From Candidatus Bathyarchaeota archaeon (GTDB lineage: Archaea > Thermoproteota > Bathyarchaeia > TCS64), in the NCBI GenBank assembly GCA_018652685.1, contig JABIBQ010000096.1, positions 1-56,938 of the forward strand: a stretch of 56,938 nucleotides of DNA. The letters are read 5' to 3'. Below are positions 7,899 through 16,206 of the stretch, in pieces (position 1 is the stretch's first letter; every line of letters begins with the position of its first letter). The position numbers were made by a program, and so were the translations under genes. The notes beneath the pieces were generated by a model. That model was not told where the DNA came from. It did no database searches and was given only the letters and a program-made list of their open reading frames with translations.

Positions 7899-8588
7899 CT
7901 ATACCCTCATGAGTGCCCAACCTGGCACGTCCCTTCGCTTCGTGAACCCGAGCCCCTCGTACAGCCTGATGGCAGGTGTGTTCTTGACGCTCACGTGAAG
8001 GAACGGGATGTCCCCCTGCTCAAAGATGGTGTTCACGAGAACGCTTGATAGGGCTGTGGCATAGCCCTTTCCTCTGTACTCCGGCAAGGTGCAGACCGCG
8101 CTGATCTCGGTATACCCTTCCACCTTGAACCGTTCTCCAGCCATCGCTACGAGTTTGCCATCCTTCCTGATCCCGATATACCTTCCTAACTCGACGGTTC
8201 TCTGGGCAAAGGGTCCTGGCTTGGTGATGGACACCAGCTCAAGCACCTCGGGTATGTCCTTCACGGATAACTCGACGTATTCAACATCCGTCTCAGGTAA
8301 CTGTTTCTCGCACACCATCTGGTGGACGAGGCTCTCCATGAGTATCTTCCAATCAGGGTTACCTGAATCTGGCCTCTTCGCTATCAGGCCGATTATCTCT
8401 CCCTTCTTCACAATTGTGGCAAGATCGTGGAACGCCTCCTCGCTGCCGTCAGGCGTGGCGGCTATAGCGTGGTACTCCGTCGGATACCTTGCTGAAATCT
8501 TACCATTAAGGGCGATGTCTGAGTGTTTCCCATTTAACGAGTTCCACCCTGGTCTATCCAGTGGATGGCTTGAGTTATCTGATGTCAA
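7899..8588 (-). CDS. GNAT-family N-acetyltransferase
   Basis: 229 aa. The C-terminal half is a GNAT domain: 'EISAVCTLPEYRGKGYATALSS' contains the acetyl-CoA motif (R-G-K-G-Y-A, near residue 170) and 'NTPAIRLYEGLGFTKRR' is the classic last motif. The N-terminal half (about 110 residues) looks like a degenerate first GNAT lobe, as in FR47-like proteins. Start is a TTG at 8588; it is supported by GAGGT 6 nt upstream. The substrate is unknown. A TATA-like TTATATTATTAA (reverse of 8635-8646) and a 14-nt palindrome lie upstream. Confidence 0.88.
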   Translation of the reverse strand: MTSDNSSHPLDRPGWNSLNGKHSDIALNGKISARYPTEYHAIAATPDGSEEAFHDLATIVKKGEIIGLIAKRPDSGNPDWKILMESLVHQMVCEKQLPETDVEYVELSVKDIPEVLELVSITKPGPFAQRTVELGRYIGIRKDGKLVAMAGERFKVEGYTEISAVCTLPEYRGKGYATALSSVLVNTIFEQGDIPFLHVSVKNTPAIRLYEGLGFTKRRDVPGWALMRV

Positions 8589-8606
8589 ATTTGAACCTCA
8601 AGAGTG

Positions 8607-8646
8607 TACGCGTACGCGTATTTTACTGGTTAGGTTAATAATATAA
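8607..8646 (-). promoter_or_regulatory. Promoter and 14-nt perfect palindrome upstream of the GNAT gene
   Basis: Reading on the reverse strand, TATA-like TTATATTATTAA (8646-8635) is followed by the palindrome TACGCGTACGCGTA (8607-8620), which covers the expected transcription start, then the GAGGT ribosome-binding site and the TTG start at 8588. The palindrome is also a tandem repeat of TACGCG. It is a likely operator. Confidence 0.5.
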
Positions 8647-8658
8647 CCCAAAAATTTG

Positions 8659-8934
8659 TTACAGCTTGAACTCTGGACCCCTGCTGAACAACTCAAGGTA
8701 CATGTCCTTGAACGCTTCAAGGAACGGCTTGGCCTCCTCGGTGGTCTTCAGGTAGTTCTGGCCGTTCTCCTCGAACCGCCTGAGGTACCCCTTGTTCATA
8801 AGGAACCCGATGTGCTCCTGGGCGATCTTGCTGTTGAGGCTGCACCTGTGGATGATATTAGTGGAGGTCTTCTGGTTTCTTGCGTAGGTCAGTATCTCCC
8901 AGTATATCTCATAGAGGGTCCGCTTTCCCTTCAC
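8659..8934 (-). CDS. Winged-helix transcriptional regulator, HTH_45 type
   Basis: 91 aa. 'RTLYEIYWEILTYARN' starts the domain, 'NSKIAQEHIGFLMNKGYLRRF' is the recognition helix and wing entry, and 'YLKTTEEAKPFLEAF' is the typical end of archaeal HTH_45 winged helices. It probably acts as a small DNA-binding regulator. The start is GTG at 8934, and it overlaps the stop of the membrane-protein gene upstream by 4 nt (GTGA), so the two are translated together. The membrane partner may sense a signal or sequester the regulator (inference). Confidence 0.85.
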   Translation of the reverse strand: MKGKRTLYEIYWEILTYARNQKTSTNIIHRCSLNSKIAQEHIGFLMNKGYLRRFEENGQNYLKTTEEAKPFLEAFKDMYLELFSRGPEFKL

Positions 8935-9599
8935 TCCGTGCCCTCCAGTATTCTTTTCAGTTTCTCGTTAGCGTCATCCGCCAAGCTGAGCCTCGCGTCC
9001 CATGTCTCGGTGAATCGTTTGATTATAACTGGAACGTACCATGCTGCAAGGCTCACGACCAGGCTTGAGACCAGCGCAAACCCTTGAGCGAGTACGTAGT
9101 AACTATTGACGGGGTACGAGCCGTCAATGAAGGAGATGAACTGCGGTATTCCTGTGGCGAGCAGGAAGACCCCAGTTAGCCTTCCGCCCCACTTTAGTTT
9201 ATTTATTTTATCCGTGTTCTTCCTGTAGAAGGCAAGGCATCTCACGATGATTCCAATTACCTCGTCATCGTAACTCGAATCTAGTCCGTCCTCTGATGGC
9301 TTGTTTTTATAACGTTTGATGATTTCTTCCAGACCTTTTGTTATTTCATCATGTTCTTCCATTAACTCGGCGCTGCGTGTTATCCAGCTGATAGCCGTTG
9401 CGAATCCTGAGATTAATATTAGGATGAAGGGTAGCTGTCTTGGCTCGATTGGTTCACCCGATATGAATGGTATAAGGTTTGTTACCCCATAGGAAATACT
9501 GAAAGCCAGCGTCAGCGCTGCTCCTACCAAGTTGGCAGTTACAAGTAGTTTGAAGCTATCCAGCTCAATCTTGAGCCTTGTAAGTGAATTTATTTCCAT
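8931..9599 (-). CDS. Four-helix membrane protein of unknown function, paired with HTH regulator
   Basis: 222 aa. Two membrane helices near residues 18-45 and 55-72, a charged cytoplasmic stretch of about 60 residues ('EEHDEITKGLEEIIKRYKNK'), then two more helices near 125-145 and 155-180, and a charged tail. No family is recognised. The ATG at 9599 has AAGGT upstream and a TATA-like AT tract at about 9630-9645. It is the first gene of a two-gene operon with the HTH_45 protein. Confidence 0.75.
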   Translation of the reverse strand: MEINSLTRLKIELDSFKLLVTANLVGAALTLAFSISYGVTNLIPFISGEPIEPRQLPFILILISGFATAISWITRSAELMEEHDEITKGLEEIIKRYKNKPSEDGLDSSYDDEVIGIIVRCLAFYRKNTDKINKLKWGGRLTGVFLLATGIPQFISFIDGSYPVNSYYVLAQGFALVSSLVVSLAAWYVPVIIKRFTETWDARLSLADDANEKLKRILEGTE

Positions 9600-9684
9600 C
9601 TCTTATTACCTTCTATCAGATTGATATATTTTAATTTAAAGAGCTATGAAAGAATGTTACATATCAAAAGTATCTTTTGAATAA

Positions 9685-10506
9685 TTAAAATGAATAGAGA
9701 AAATTGATGATTTCAGAGAGTATGGCGGTTTCCCTTCCATCTTGGATGCCCAGCCAGTGGTCCATACCGCCCATCTGCTTCACGTTGATCTCGTCGTTCA
9801 GGCTCCTTGCCCAAATGACCTCGTCCAAAGAGATCATCCCGTTCTCGGCCTGGAGCACCAGAGTCGGGCACTTGATGGACTCAAGAATGGACTTCCCGTC
9901 GTACCCCTCGAAGTAGCCGTCCAGCACCCCCTCGACCCAGTCCCTGTAGGCCTCCGGGTCCACTTGGTTGAAGGTCAGGGCGCGTATCTCAACGTACTCT
10001 TGCGGCATGTCCGGGTATCGTTCGCTGAAAACCTTCATCAGCTCGTCAACGGGTCTCCCCGCCCAGTCCATGTACTTGCGGTTCCCCTCCCTCTCGGCCT
10101 CACCCCTACCTACCTCGACCAATACGTCAACGTCTAGGGCGCTGTCACCCACGATAAGTGAGCTGACTATGTCAGGTCTATTTGAGGCAAGCCAAAGCCC
10201 GATCCAGCCGCCGTTGCTGTGCCCGAAGATGTGGCAGAGCCCACCGATGACCTCATCGATGAAACCAATTGTGTCCCTGAGGCTGTGGACCAGCTCGTAC
10301 TCCCCCGGCGTCTTATCGGAACGTCCCCTCCCACGTGAGTCAAGGGCATACAGGTGGGTCTTGGAGGCTAACTCGGGGATTATCGATGAGTAGCTTTGCC
10401 ACCTGTTGTCAAAGGCGGGCAGCAGCAGTAGCGGTGGCCCGTTGTCCGGTCCCTCCGCGTAGTTGAGCCTCACCCCGTCCCTCTCGTAGAACCTTTCCTG
10501 AAGCAT
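9685..10506 (-). CDS. Alpha/beta-fold hydrolase
   Basis: 273 aa. The nucleophile elbow is 'GHSNGG' near residue 95, the oxyanion-side 'LLLLPAFDNRW' lies near 26, 'RGRGRSDKT' near 60 is typical of the family, an Asp or Glu is in 'PTLVLQAENG' near 215, and the catalytic His is in 'GGMDHWLG' near 247. Esterase, lactonase or C-C hydrolase activity cannot be told apart. No signal peptide. It shares a 47-nt divergent promoter region with the HAD gene. Confidence 0.9.
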   Translation of the reverse strand: MLQERFYERDGVRLNYAEGPDNGPPLLLLPAFDNRWQSYSSIIPELASKTHLYALDSRGRGRSDKTPGEYELVHSLRDTIGFIDEVIGGLCHIFGHSNGGWIGLWLASNRPDIVSSLIVGDSALDVDVLVEVGRGEAEREGNRKYMDWAGRPVDELMKVFSERYPDMPQEYVEIRALTFNQVDPEAYRDWVEGVLDGYFEGYDGKSILESIKCPTLVLQAENGMISLDEVIWARSLNDEINVKQMGGMDHWLGIQDGRETAILSEIINFLYSF

Positions 10507-10553
10507 GGGTTACTGTTGGGGATTGTCCGTATATCACCTTTGATCAGACTGAA

Positions 10554-11270
10554 ATGCAGGCAGGTGAATCAATTCCAATGGAAATCAAAGCCGTGATACT
10601 TGACTTCGGTGGCACCCTTGCAGACGGCGGCCTGGACTGGGACCCCTACCACGAGACCATTAGGAGCTACCTGTCGAGCCACGGGTACTTTATTCAGATG
10701 AATGTAATGAAGAAGGCACTCAGGGAAGCCCTTGCCGAGCTCAACAGGTACCGGGCCAAAGGCAAGGAGATGACCTTCGAGGACGTCTACGCCATATTCC
10801 TATCAAACCTGGAAGTCAGGTATGACCGCGAAATGCTGAACTACCTCCACGACAACTTCAGGAAGCACTACAGGACTCAGTATTTTTCCTGCGTTGAGGA
10901 TGTTCTCACGGAGCTCTCGTCAAAGTACAAGGTGGCACTCCTCAGCAACACCATGAGTGACCAGCCCAAGATTTTACTCAGGGAAGCCGGTTTCGACAAG
11001 TACTTTGAGGCCATTTACTGCTCAAGGGACCTGGGCGTAAGGAAACCGAACCCGAAGATATTTGATATCGTGCTCAAGGAGCTGGGCGTCAACCCTGTGA
11101 ACACGGTCCACGTTGGCGACAGCGTCGAGGCGGACATGTACGGGGCCAGGGACTCTGGGATCACAGGGATATGGATCAAAACTCCTGACCAGCCGGTGTG
11201 GAACGGTCACGCGATAGCAAGCATATGCGACCTGCCAGCCTTACTCAAGTTACTTGACAGAAGCCCTTAG
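10554..11270 (+). CDS. HAD-superfamily hydrolase
   Basis: About 230 aa. Motif I is 'VILDFGGTL' (the second Asp of the usual DxDxT is Gly, seen in several HAD hydrolases), motif II 'VALLSNT', motif III Lys in 'RKPNPKIF', motif IV 'HVGDSVEADMYGA'. A helical cap lies between motifs I and II (residues 20-100), so subclass I. It is probably a phosphatase of a small metabolite. Two starts are possible: ATG 10554, about 23 nt after TATA-like GTATATC (leaderless), or ATG 10578 ('MEIKAVIL') after AGGTGA; the second resembles family N-termini better. Confidence 0.88.
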   Translation: MQAGESIPMEIKAVILDFGGTLADGGLDWDPYHETIRSYLSSHGYFIQMNVMKKALREALAELNRYRAKGKEMTFEDVYAIFLSNLEVRYDREMLNYLHDNFRKHYRTQYFSCVEDVLTELSSKYKVALLSNTMSDQPKILLREAGFDKYFEAIYCSRDLGVRKPNPKIFDIVLKELGVNPVNTVHVGDSVEADMYGARDSGITGIWIKTPDQPVWNGHAIASICDLPALLKLLDRSP

Positions 11271-11320
11271 ACGCGAGGCGTAAACTTGTTGTCCGTCGAG
11301 TCAGGCAAGGCTCTGATTAC

Positions 11321-11347
11321 CATTAAATACCGTTGAGCAAAACGGTA
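11321..11347 (+). promoter_or_regulatory. Promoter with 7-bp inverted repeat
   Basis: TATA-like CATTAAATA at 11321-11329 overlaps a perfect inverted repeat: TACCGTT (11328-11334) and AACGGTA (11341-11347) separated by 6 nt. It lies just upstream of the predicted transcription start of the gene at 11370. Confidence 0.5.
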
Positions 11348-11369
11348 TAATGGTGGTCTTTTGGAGAGA

Positions 11370-12341
11370 ATGGTGAGCAAACCGGCGGAGTACAAACCAT
11401 GCTGGTTCAGTTACCACGGAGCGTTGCAGGGCGTGCTGAACTCTCTTGGTGTTGATGTGGGGCTTGACGAGGTCATCGCTGTTTCAGGGTACGGTTGGAT
11501 CACGAATGCCATGAGGAAGAACATGTGCCCGTCAGCACCGTCTGCCCATCACCGTGATATCTGGATGGGTAACTACGGGGCAACCGAGAACTTGGGGTAC
11601 AAGGTTAATATCGTAACCTCAGGCAGCTTCGAGTGGGACTGCGATAGGAAGCCCACCCCAGAATCAGTAGTAAACGCCGGGAAGCAGTTCGATGTTGTAA
11701 AAAAGGAGATTGACGCCGATCGCCCGGTGGTCATGTGGGGAATACTGATCCCCGAGTATGGCATTGTGAATGGATACGGGGGCGAGGATTACATCGTGAA
11801 AACGTTCAGGAGTCTCATCGGACAGCATGACTCTCCAATTCATTTCACTGGATTGATGGCACCAGGCGGTCTGATGACGCTACGATTCACTGAGCGGATA
11901 GAGATTGACCCAAAGAAGGCAGCAGTCGAGACGCTCAAGCGTGGTTACCAGCTGGGTATAGGAGATGTGCCCAGGCTACACAATTACGTGATGGGCCCCG
12001 AGGCGTACGATGTATATGTTAAGAACCTCACCGAGGAATCGTTCGACGGCTGGAGCTACCACGGCACAGCGTACACCATGGCATGCCTCATGGAGGCCAA
12101 GTGGGCCATCTCCGAGTACCTGAGGAAGGTTGACCCCGATATCGAGCCGAGCCTCGCGGATGTAGCCGACAAGTACGATGCTCTGCATAAGATACTCCAG
12201 AGATGCAACGAAAAGTTCCCCATGGGGCCGGGTGAGATGCAAACTGAATCATGTGTCAATGTAGCTGGATTGTTAAGGGAAGCAAAAAAAGTCGAGGTCG
12301 AGGCACTTGAGGGCTTGAAGAAAGCCCTTGACGGGCTCTAG
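11370..12341 (+). CDS. Uncharacterised protein, possibly BtrH/C39-like papain fold
   Basis: 323 aa from the ATG at 11370, which has GGAG just upstream; an in-frame TTG at 11361 is the alternative. The N-terminus 'KPCWFSYHGALQGVLNSLG' resembles the Cys-containing helix that opens BtrH-like and C39-like proteins, and 'RPVVMWGILIPEYG' and 'HFTGLMAPGG' could be later strands of that fold. The C-terminal third is helical and charged. Function unknown. It converges on the E1 beta gene with one base between stop codons. Confidence 0.75.
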   Translation: MVSKPAEYKPCWFSYHGALQGVLNSLGVDVGLDEVIAVSGYGWITNAMRKNMCPSAPSAHHRDIWMGNYGATENLGYKVNIVTSGSFEWDCDRKPTPESVVNAGKQFDVVKKEIDADRPVVMWGILIPEYGIVNGYGGEDYIVKTFRSLIGQHDSPIHFTGLMAPGGLMTLRFTERIEIDPKKAAVETLKRGYQLGIGDVPRLHNYVMGPEAYDVYVKNLTEESFDGWSYHGTAYTMACLMEAKWAISEYLRKVDPDIEPSLADVADKYDALHKILQRCNEKFPMGPGEMQTESCVNVAGLLREAKKVEVEALEGLKKALDGL

Positions 12342-12342
12342 C

Positions 12343-13311
12343 CTACTTCATCACATTCTTGATTGCCCTGACGATCTTCACGGCGTCAGGAAGAACGTGG
12401 TTTTCAAGACTCTTATTGAACGGCAAGGGCACGTTAGGGTTCGCCACCCGTGCAACCGGTGCCTTGAGGTTGTGGAACCCCTTCTCGGCGACGATGGCCG
12501 CCACCTCCGCTGAGAATCCGCACCTCTCATAGTCCTCGTCAACCACCACCAGCCTGCCAGTCTTTGCGACGCTCTTCAGGATGGCCTCCTCGTCAAGGGG
12601 CACCAGTGTCCTAGGATCGATAACCTCTACGCTGATCTTTCCCTTGAGCTCGTCAGCGGCCTTAGCCGCCTCGTTCACCATTCTTCCCACGGCAACAACG
12701 GTCACATCAGTGCCTTCGCGGACCAGGTTGGCGACTCCGAAAGGTATGCTGTAAGAATCCTCTGGTACCTCGCCTTCCATGTTTGTGAGTTTGACGTGTT
12801 CGAAAACCACAACTGGGTTGGGGTCATTAATTGCTGTGGCCAGTAGACCCTTGGCATCGTATGGATTGCTGGGCACAACGATCTTCATGCCCGGCATATG
12901 GGCGTAGATGCCGTAGAGACACTCACTATGTGTTGCCGCCCCTCCTCCCCTTGCGCCATAGATTGCCCTCATGACCATGGGTACGTTGACGTTGCCTCCG
13001 GTCATGTAGGTGGTTTTCGCCATCTGGTTGAGTATCTGGTCCATGGCGACGAGGCCGAAATCGATGAGCATGAGCTCCACGATGGGCTTTGCGCCTGCAA
13101 TGGCGGCTCCGACACCCGCCCCGATGAAAGCGGTTTCAGTGATTGGGGCGTCCCTGACTCGTACTTTGCCGAACTCTTCCTTGAGTCCCTTGGTTGACGG
13201 TCTCCATGGCGCAGCTACGTTCTCGCCGAACAGGATGACGTCCGGGTCGTTCCTCAGCGCGTCTCTCTGTGCCTCGCATATAGCCTCGGCGTACGAGATT
13301 GTCCGGGCCAT
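12343..13311 (-). CDS. 2-oxo-acid dehydrogenase E1 component, beta subunit
   Basis: 322 aa, full length for pyruvate, acetoin or branched-chain oxo-acid dehydrogenase E1 beta. Seen are 'VILFGENVAAPWR', 'ITETAFIGAGVGAAIAGAKPI' and 'YGARGGGAATHSECLYGIYAHMPGM' (in parts), plus 'EVIDPRTLVPLDEEAI' and the C-terminal 'VPLPFNKSLENHVLPD'. With the alpha subunit it forms the ThDP-dependent heterotetramer that decarboxylates the oxo acid. It overlaps the alpha gene by one base (TGATG). No E2 or E3 gene is in the window, so partner and substrate are unknown. Confidence 0.94.
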   Translation of the reverse strand: MARTISYAEAICEAQRDALRNDPDVILFGENVAAPWRPSTKGLKEEFGKVRVRDAPITETAFIGAGVGAAIAGAKPIVELMLIDFGLVAMDQILNQMAKTTYMTGGNVNVPMVMRAIYGARGGGAATHSECLYGIYAHMPGMKIVVPSNPYDAKGLLATAINDPNPVVVFEHVKLTNMEGEVPEDSYSIPFGVANLVREGTDVTVVAVGRMVNEAAKAADELKGKISVEVIDPRTLVPLDEEAILKSVAKTGRLVVVDEDYERCGFSAEVAAIVAEKGFHNLKAPVARVANPNVPLPFNKSLENHVLPDAVKIVRAIKNVMK

Positions 13312-14246
13312 CAGGCTCCCTCCACAAAGATGTCGTCGTATGCATCTATTGGCTTGGGCTCCGGGCTTCCTACCGCGAAATCCATTGCATCCTTGACCTC
13401 CGCTGATTCCTCAGCTCTTATTTTATCGTCAAGTTCCTCGGTCAGGACTCCCTCAAGCATGAGCTTGTCCCTATAGCACTTTATTGGGCAGTACTCGCTG
13501 TCCTCGTCGGCGTTGAGCCTGTGAATCTTGAACTCCAGTAGTGTTGGGCCTCCTCCCTTACGGGCCAGCTCGATTGACTTTCCCGCTATCCTGTAGACCT
13601 CCTCCACATCCCAGCCTTCGCTGCTCTCTCCCGGCATGCCGTATGCGGGTGCCCTCAAACTGATGTCGTTGATACTGAGCTGGGGATAATCGATCTTGTG
13701 GCCCAGCATCGTCTGCTCCTCTGGGCTGCTGTTCTCGCACACGAATACCATTGGCAGTTTCCAGCACGCCGCCAGGTTCAACGTCTCCTGCACACCCCCC
13801 TGGTTGCTTGCCCCCTCGCCGAAGTAGCTTATTGACACGCTGTCGCCGCCTTTGAGCTGATTTCTCAGGGCGTAACCCGCGGTCATGGGGACGCTTCCGC
13901 CCACGATGCCGTTTGCCCCAAGGGCACTAACTTCCTTGTCGAATATGTGGTATGCTCCACCCTTTCCCTTGTTTGTGCCAGTTGACTTGCCGGCGATCTC
14001 GGCCATCATCCTCTTCAGGTCTGCCCCCTTGGCGACTAGGTGGCCCATGGGCCTGTGTGTGGACCCTATCTGGTCCTCCTTGACCAAGTGTGCGCTGACG
14101 GCGGCGGCTACCGCCTCTCCCCCTGTGTAGAAGCTGACGTGGCCAGCTTTCCCATCGTTGATGAGTGTCCTGATGCCGTTCTCAAAGGTCCTGATGCGAA
14201 CCATTGAGCGGTATAAATCCAGTTTAACGCTGTCCGGTAATGACAT
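13311..14246 (-). CDS. 2-oxo-acid dehydrogenase E1 component, alpha subunit
   Basis: 311 aa. The ThDP/Mg motif is 'SISYFGEGASNQGGVQET' (G-E-G in place of the common G-D-G) followed by 'WKLPMVFVCENS'. 'HRPMGHLVAKGADLKRMMAEI' near residue 85 and 'GANGIVGGSVPMTAG' near 125 are typical of pyruvate/acetoin E1 alpha. 'LLEFKIHRLNADEDSEYC' replaces the phosphorylation-loop region. It is encoded directly before E1 beta and 41 nt after the small membrane protein gene, on the same strand. Confidence 0.94.
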   Translation of the reverse strand: MSLPDSVKLDLYRSMVRIRTFENGIRTLINDGKAGHVSFYTGGEAVAAAVSAHLVKEDQIGSTHRPMGHLVAKGADLKRMMAEIAGKSTGTNKGKGGAYHIFDKEVSALGANGIVGGSVPMTAGYALRNQLKGGDSVSISYFGEGASNQGGVQETLNLAACWKLPMVFVCENSSPEEQTMLGHKIDYPQLSINDISLRAPAYGMPGESSEGWDVEEVYRIAGKSIELARKGGGPTLLEFKIHRLNADEDSEYCPIKCYRDKLMLEGVLTEELDDKIRAEESAEVKDAMDFAVGSPEPKPIDAYDDIFVEGA

Positions 14247-14287
14247 ACGCCTATTGGGGAGCAGTATTAGGCTAAGAGCTTAACTAC

Positions 14288-14653
14288 TCAAAGAATTTTC
14301 AACGTCACCATTGCGTGTCTGATGACCGAGATAATTATTGCAATGATGAGGACCGAATGTACAGACCTCATATAATATCTGGTCTTGCCCAAATCCGGGA
14401 GGTACATTAGCAGGAGACCGGTTGCTATGGTTATGAATATCAGAACAGCCGTTGACCAGATGGCGATATCGTTGAAACCCTCGAATGGCATGCTGAGCAG
14501 GTGTGCAAACGTGGCCAAGATCATCACTTTTCCTATTGCACAGTGAATCCACAACCTCCTCTCACCTTGAAGGGGATTTACCGTGTTCAACACGACGAGG
14601 AAGCTAGTAATAATCAGCCCGAATACAAGCACCCACCCCGTAATGTATTCCAT
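14288..14653 (-). CDS. Four-helix membrane protein, candidate diheme b-type cytochrome
   Basis: 121 aa, four predicted membrane helices. Helix 2 carries H37 and H51, and helix 4 carries H99 and H113, each pair exactly 14 residues apart. That is the spacing by which two stacked hemes are held in four-helix b cytochromes. The family is not recognised and heme binding is inferred from this pattern only. It starts 5 nt after the PrsW gene stop and is followed by E1 alpha, so the four genes may be co-transcribed. Confidence 0.75.
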   Translation of the reverse strand: MEYITGWVLVFGLIITSFLVVLNTVNPLQGERRLWIHCAIGKVMILATFAHLLSMPFEGFNDIAIWSTAVLIFITIATGLLLMYLPDLGKTRYYMRSVHSVLIIAIIISVIRHAMVTLKIL

Positions 14654-14658
14654 GATAT

Positions 14659-15651
14659 CTACTCCTTCTCGTCGGGGGCGAAGAACTCAAAGCCCCAACG
14701 CTTCTCGTCATCGACGGCGGCCGCAATCATGTTCCTGAGGCCGCTCAACGTGAACGGCAGGATGAGGAAAAAAGCGATATCAGTTGACAATGTGTTCCAG
14801 AGGAAGTGGATGCCAGCCGCGATCAGAATCCCTGGTAGCATGTCCGACCTCCTGATCTTGCCCCTTGTTGCTTTCGCCACTCCCAGGCTCCTGCCCGCGA
14901 TTGCGCTCCAACTGATGTGCATGACCCCTGTGATGGACCTGATTGCGATGGCGAACAGCGCGGGGTAAGCGTTGTTGAGCACCATCTCGCTGATGTACCA
15001 AAAGTTCTCAAGGCCCGCGAAACCTGCGCCTGCAGCAGCCCCGTAGATGATCCCATCAAGATGGTCGTTGAACTCATTTTTCATCCTTGCGCTCTTTGCT
15101 ATCTGGTAGACACCCCAAATCTTCAGCGGCTCCTCGATGAGACCGGCTCCACCGGCACCCAGAAACGGCTCGGTGATTACCGAGTTAAGTACCCCCGCAA
15201 GGAGCCCACTAAACGCACCCCAACCGAAACAGTAGGCGACAATTACGATTGGCTCCCTCTCATAAACATCACTTCGAACGATGTAGGCAAGCACAATCAA
15301 TGGGACCGCGTAACCGGCTACCGTGAAGCCTATGTACGTGAGCCAATCACCACCGTATGAAATTCCAAGCCCCACAAATAACAGGACCACCGCGCTAGCC
15401 GCGTAGACTAGCATTGATCTTGGCTGTCGTTCAAGGAACACTGTTGCGCTTGGCGCAACTTGGAGCGGGGTTCTCCTGATCAGGGACATGAATGCCTTCA
15501 CAGTCTCCACTATTGTGGAAGGTTGTTCAAGTTCCCCTTTTTCGCTCTGGGCCTGGTCCCATTCCCTTACCTTAAACCCGCAGCTATGGCAATAAACGGC
15601 ATCATTGAGCAGCCATGTGTCACAGTGCCTGCAGCGTTTGTCTCCTGACAA
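14659..15651 (-). CDS. PrsW-family membrane protease with N-terminal zinc ribbon
   Basis: 330 aa. Residues 1-30 hold a zinc ribbon (CRHC and CHSC pairs). After a 50-residue linker come about eight membrane helices with the PrsW signatures 'GLIEEPLKIWGVY' (Glu-Glu), 'DHLDGIIYGAAAGAGFAGLEN', 'HISWSAIAGR' and 'AGIHFLWN', whose Glu/His residues form the proposed metalloprotease site. The start is TTG at 15651; TATA-like TTCTTTAAC lies about 27 nt upstream, so a leaderless mRNA is possible. PrsW cleaves membrane regulators in bacteria; the target here is unknown. Confidence 0.88.
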   Translation of the reverse strand: MSGDKRCRHCDTWLLNDAVYCHSCGFKVREWDQAQSEKGELEQPSTIVETVKAFMSLIRRTPLQVAPSATVFLERQPRSMLVYAASAVVLLFVGLGISYGGDWLTYIGFTVAGYAVPLIVLAYIVRSDVYEREPIVIVAYCFGWGAFSGLLAGVLNSVITEPFLGAGGAGLIEEPLKIWGVYQIAKSARMKNEFNDHLDGIIYGAAAGAGFAGLENFWYISEMVLNNAYPALFAIAIRSITGVMHISWSAIAGRSLGVAKATRGKIRRSDMLPGILIAAGIHFLWNTLSTDIAFFLILPFTLSGLRNMIAAAVDDEKRWGFEFFAPDEKE

Positions 15652-15840
15652 GATGATAGTAGTGGGTAATAGCTGTTAAAGAATTATCCGAACCGATGTG
15701 AGCCCATTTTCGAGGAGTTTTTTCATGTATATCTTATGGGGTCGAATTTGGAAAAAACTTCAAGAACCTATAATCAGCATGAAAAACGAGTCTTGGGACT
15801 TAGATTTATATAAACTCGCTCCGATGGAATTCTTGGATAG

Positions 15841-16089
15841 ATGGTTGATGTGACTGACGAGAGAATCAAAGCTCTAGTATTGATAAGAATCGACCCTGGG
15901 ACCGAGAATAAGCTGGTTGACGAGCTCATGACCTTCGAGGGAGTGACGGAAGCACACTTTATCTATGGTCCGTATGACATATACTGCAAAGTCGATTGCC
16001 CTGATTATAACTCTCTGAATGAATTAGTCATGAACAATATCAGAAACGTCCAGGGTATCAAATCGACAACAACCTGTTACCTGGCCTAG
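15841..16089 (+). CDS. Stand-alone AsnC/Lrp ligand-binding (RAM) domain protein
   Basis: 82 aa. The sequence 'ALVLIRIDPGTENKLVDEL' followed by 'GVTEAHFIYGPYDIYCKVDC' and 'IRNVQGIKSTTTCYLA' is the alpha-beta RAM domain of Lrp/AsnC regulators without the DNA-binding HTH. Such single-domain proteins bind amino acids and may join full Lrp proteins. TATA-like TTTATATAAA at 15804-15813 lies about 30 nt before the ATG. Preceded by a 189-nt gap with no other feature seen. Confidence 0.9.
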   Translation: MVDVTDERIKALVLIRIDPGTENKLVDELMTFEGVTEAHFIYGPYDIYCKVDCPDYNSLNELVMNNIRNVQGIKSTTTCYLA

Positions 16090-16206
16090 TGAGTTTAATC
16101 ACCTGTATTTTCTGGTATCCTATACAGGATTTGGTTCAGTTTGACCCTTCTTATCGCAGCTGTTTATTCTTTCCATGCTGCCCACAGTCAGGTGGCTTGA
16201 GTTCTT

